The position numbers and the translations under genes are program-made. This document shows, in pieces, positions 4,683 to 5,242 of a DNA stretch of 5,242 nucleotides. The DNA is from an uncultured Acetatifactor sp. (GTDB taxonomy: Bacteria; Bacillota; Clostridia; Lachnospirales; Lachnospiraceae): assembly GCA_910584865.1 (NCBI GenBank), contig CAJUCE010000085.1, positions 1 to 5,242 of the forward strand, in the 5' to 3' direction. Position 1 is the stretch's first letter, and every line of letters starts with the position of its first letter. The notes beneath the pieces were generated by a model. The model was not told the origin of the DNA and made no database searches. It worked only from the letters and a program-made list of their open reading frames with translations.

Positions 4683-5242
4683 CGGATAAAGTGTGCCGTA
4701 CAGCTTCCCGTATTGCTTTTATACTTTGCACAGCGGTAATGGTCTTGTGAACCGTTAAAACTTTTGCAAGTAGCGAAATGTAGCTTGCTTCCACAGTCTG
4801 TATACCAAGCCGGAAAACAATCCCTGTCGCTCTGCTTTTGTGGGGCGGCGTTTGATTGTACGAAGTTCCTGCACCCGTTCAAAAACAGCGTCCTCCACAA
4901 TCGCTTCATGGGTATTGAAAAAGATAGCCTGCTGTTCCTTTGTGGTTGGAATCCGCTTCTTTAATTTGTGGGATTTGGAATAGCTTTTGAAATTTACGGT
5001 ATGTCCGCAATAGTCCATACGTTCCAAAATGCCGACAATCGTGCTGTCTTTCCAGTTGTACGGATTTTCGGGAAGTGCTTTCCCCTTTTTCTCGGCATAG
5101 TAGGCTTTGGCAGTCGGTACTTTATCTTCCTTGAGGATTTTTGCTATCTGCATAGGACCTTTCCCACCGATACATAAATCAAAAATGCGTTTCACCACAG
5201 CGGCGGCTTCCTCGTCTACAATCCATTGCTTTTTGTCCGTAG
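4682..5242 (-). pseudogene. Large serine recombinase, 3' part, frameshifted and truncated
   Basis: The minus strand encodes the middle of a large serine recombinase of the TnpX/TndX (Tn4451-like) type. It continues beyond the right edge, so the catalytic resolvase domain would lie outside. From 5240 the frame reads TDKKQWIVDEEAAAVVKRIF and on through IGGKGPMQIAKIL and NPYNWKDSTIVGILERMDYCG. This is the Recombinase domain (PF07508 type). It continues to GLVY at about 4800, then shifts frame. The zinc ribbon carries on in the new frame as TDCGSKLHFATCKSF, then HYRCAKYKSNTGSCTAHFIR to 4682. The break fits a loss of about 5 bases that also removes the first cysteine of the expected C-x-x-C pair. 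Beyond 4682 the sequence belongs to the acetyltransferase gene, so the C-terminal coiled-coil region is gone. By hand count of a few lines, GC is about 42-50% here against about 60% in the oxidoreductase, in keeping with a foreign origin. Confidence 0.85.

Noticed and set aside
4676..4690. Clean attachment site of a serine-recombinase element
   Set aside because: The recombinase coding sequence itself is cut at the junction, so the element end is missing and no core dinucleotide or repeat can be assigned.
4764..5177. Plus-strand ORFs opposite the recombinase (4764-4964 and 4968-5177)
   Set aside because: The minus strand here matches a known recombinase domain. These are antisense shadows without ribosome binding sites.

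Overview
The window looks like chromosome from a Gram-positive gut anaerobe of the Clostridia, most likely Lachnospiraceae. The reasons are GC-rich third codon positions in the main genes, strong AGGAGG-type ribosome binding sites, sigma-A-like promoters, and the protein types: a Rieske-tailed FAD oxidoreductase, a tocopherol-cyclase-like protein, a Cof-type HAD phosphatase and a TnpX/TndX-type large serine recombinase. The placement rests on recalled family resemblance, not on a database search.

Left part (1-728): a TTGACA promoter element with an operator-like C-tract/G-tract pseudo-palindrome precedes an unrecognised 88-residue ORF (84-350). About 380 bases without a convincing gene follow. 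They hold two stem-loops, a perfect TATAAT box, and a long stem directly in front of the ribosome binding site of the next gene.

Middle (729-3056): two intact genes on the plus strand, 72 bases apart and probably co-transcribed. The first is a DAO-type FAD oxidoreductase with a C-terminal Rieske [2Fe-2S] domain. The second is a protein of the tocopherol cyclase family. A flavin/iron-sulfur redox enzyme next to a lipid-cyclase-fold protein in a presumed anaerobe is the most interesting functional pairing here. The cyclase-like protein carries an arginine where the family signature normally has tryptophan.

Right-middle (3057-3700): a decayed stretch. It holds a minus-strand gene tail without a start codon, a very good extended -10 promoter with a palindrome over its presumed transcription start, two further stem-loops, and a small coiled-coil gene broken by two single-base frameshifts.

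Right (3701-5242): an intact Cof-type HAD phosphatase is followed 42 bases later by the first 44 or so codons of a YjaB-like GNAT acetyltransferase. That gene is cut off at about 4676-4686, where the 3' part of a large serine recombinase abuts it in the opposite orientation. The recombinase is also damaged: it has an internal frameshift that removes a zinc-ribbon cysteine, and it lacks its C-terminus. It runs off the right edge. The junction therefore looks like deletion scar tissue of a mobile element rather than a clean attachment site.

I did not find a clearly new multi-gene system. The best leads are the Rieske-flavoprotein/tocopherol-cyclase pair, the structured leaders in front of ribosome binding sites, and the two degraded elements.
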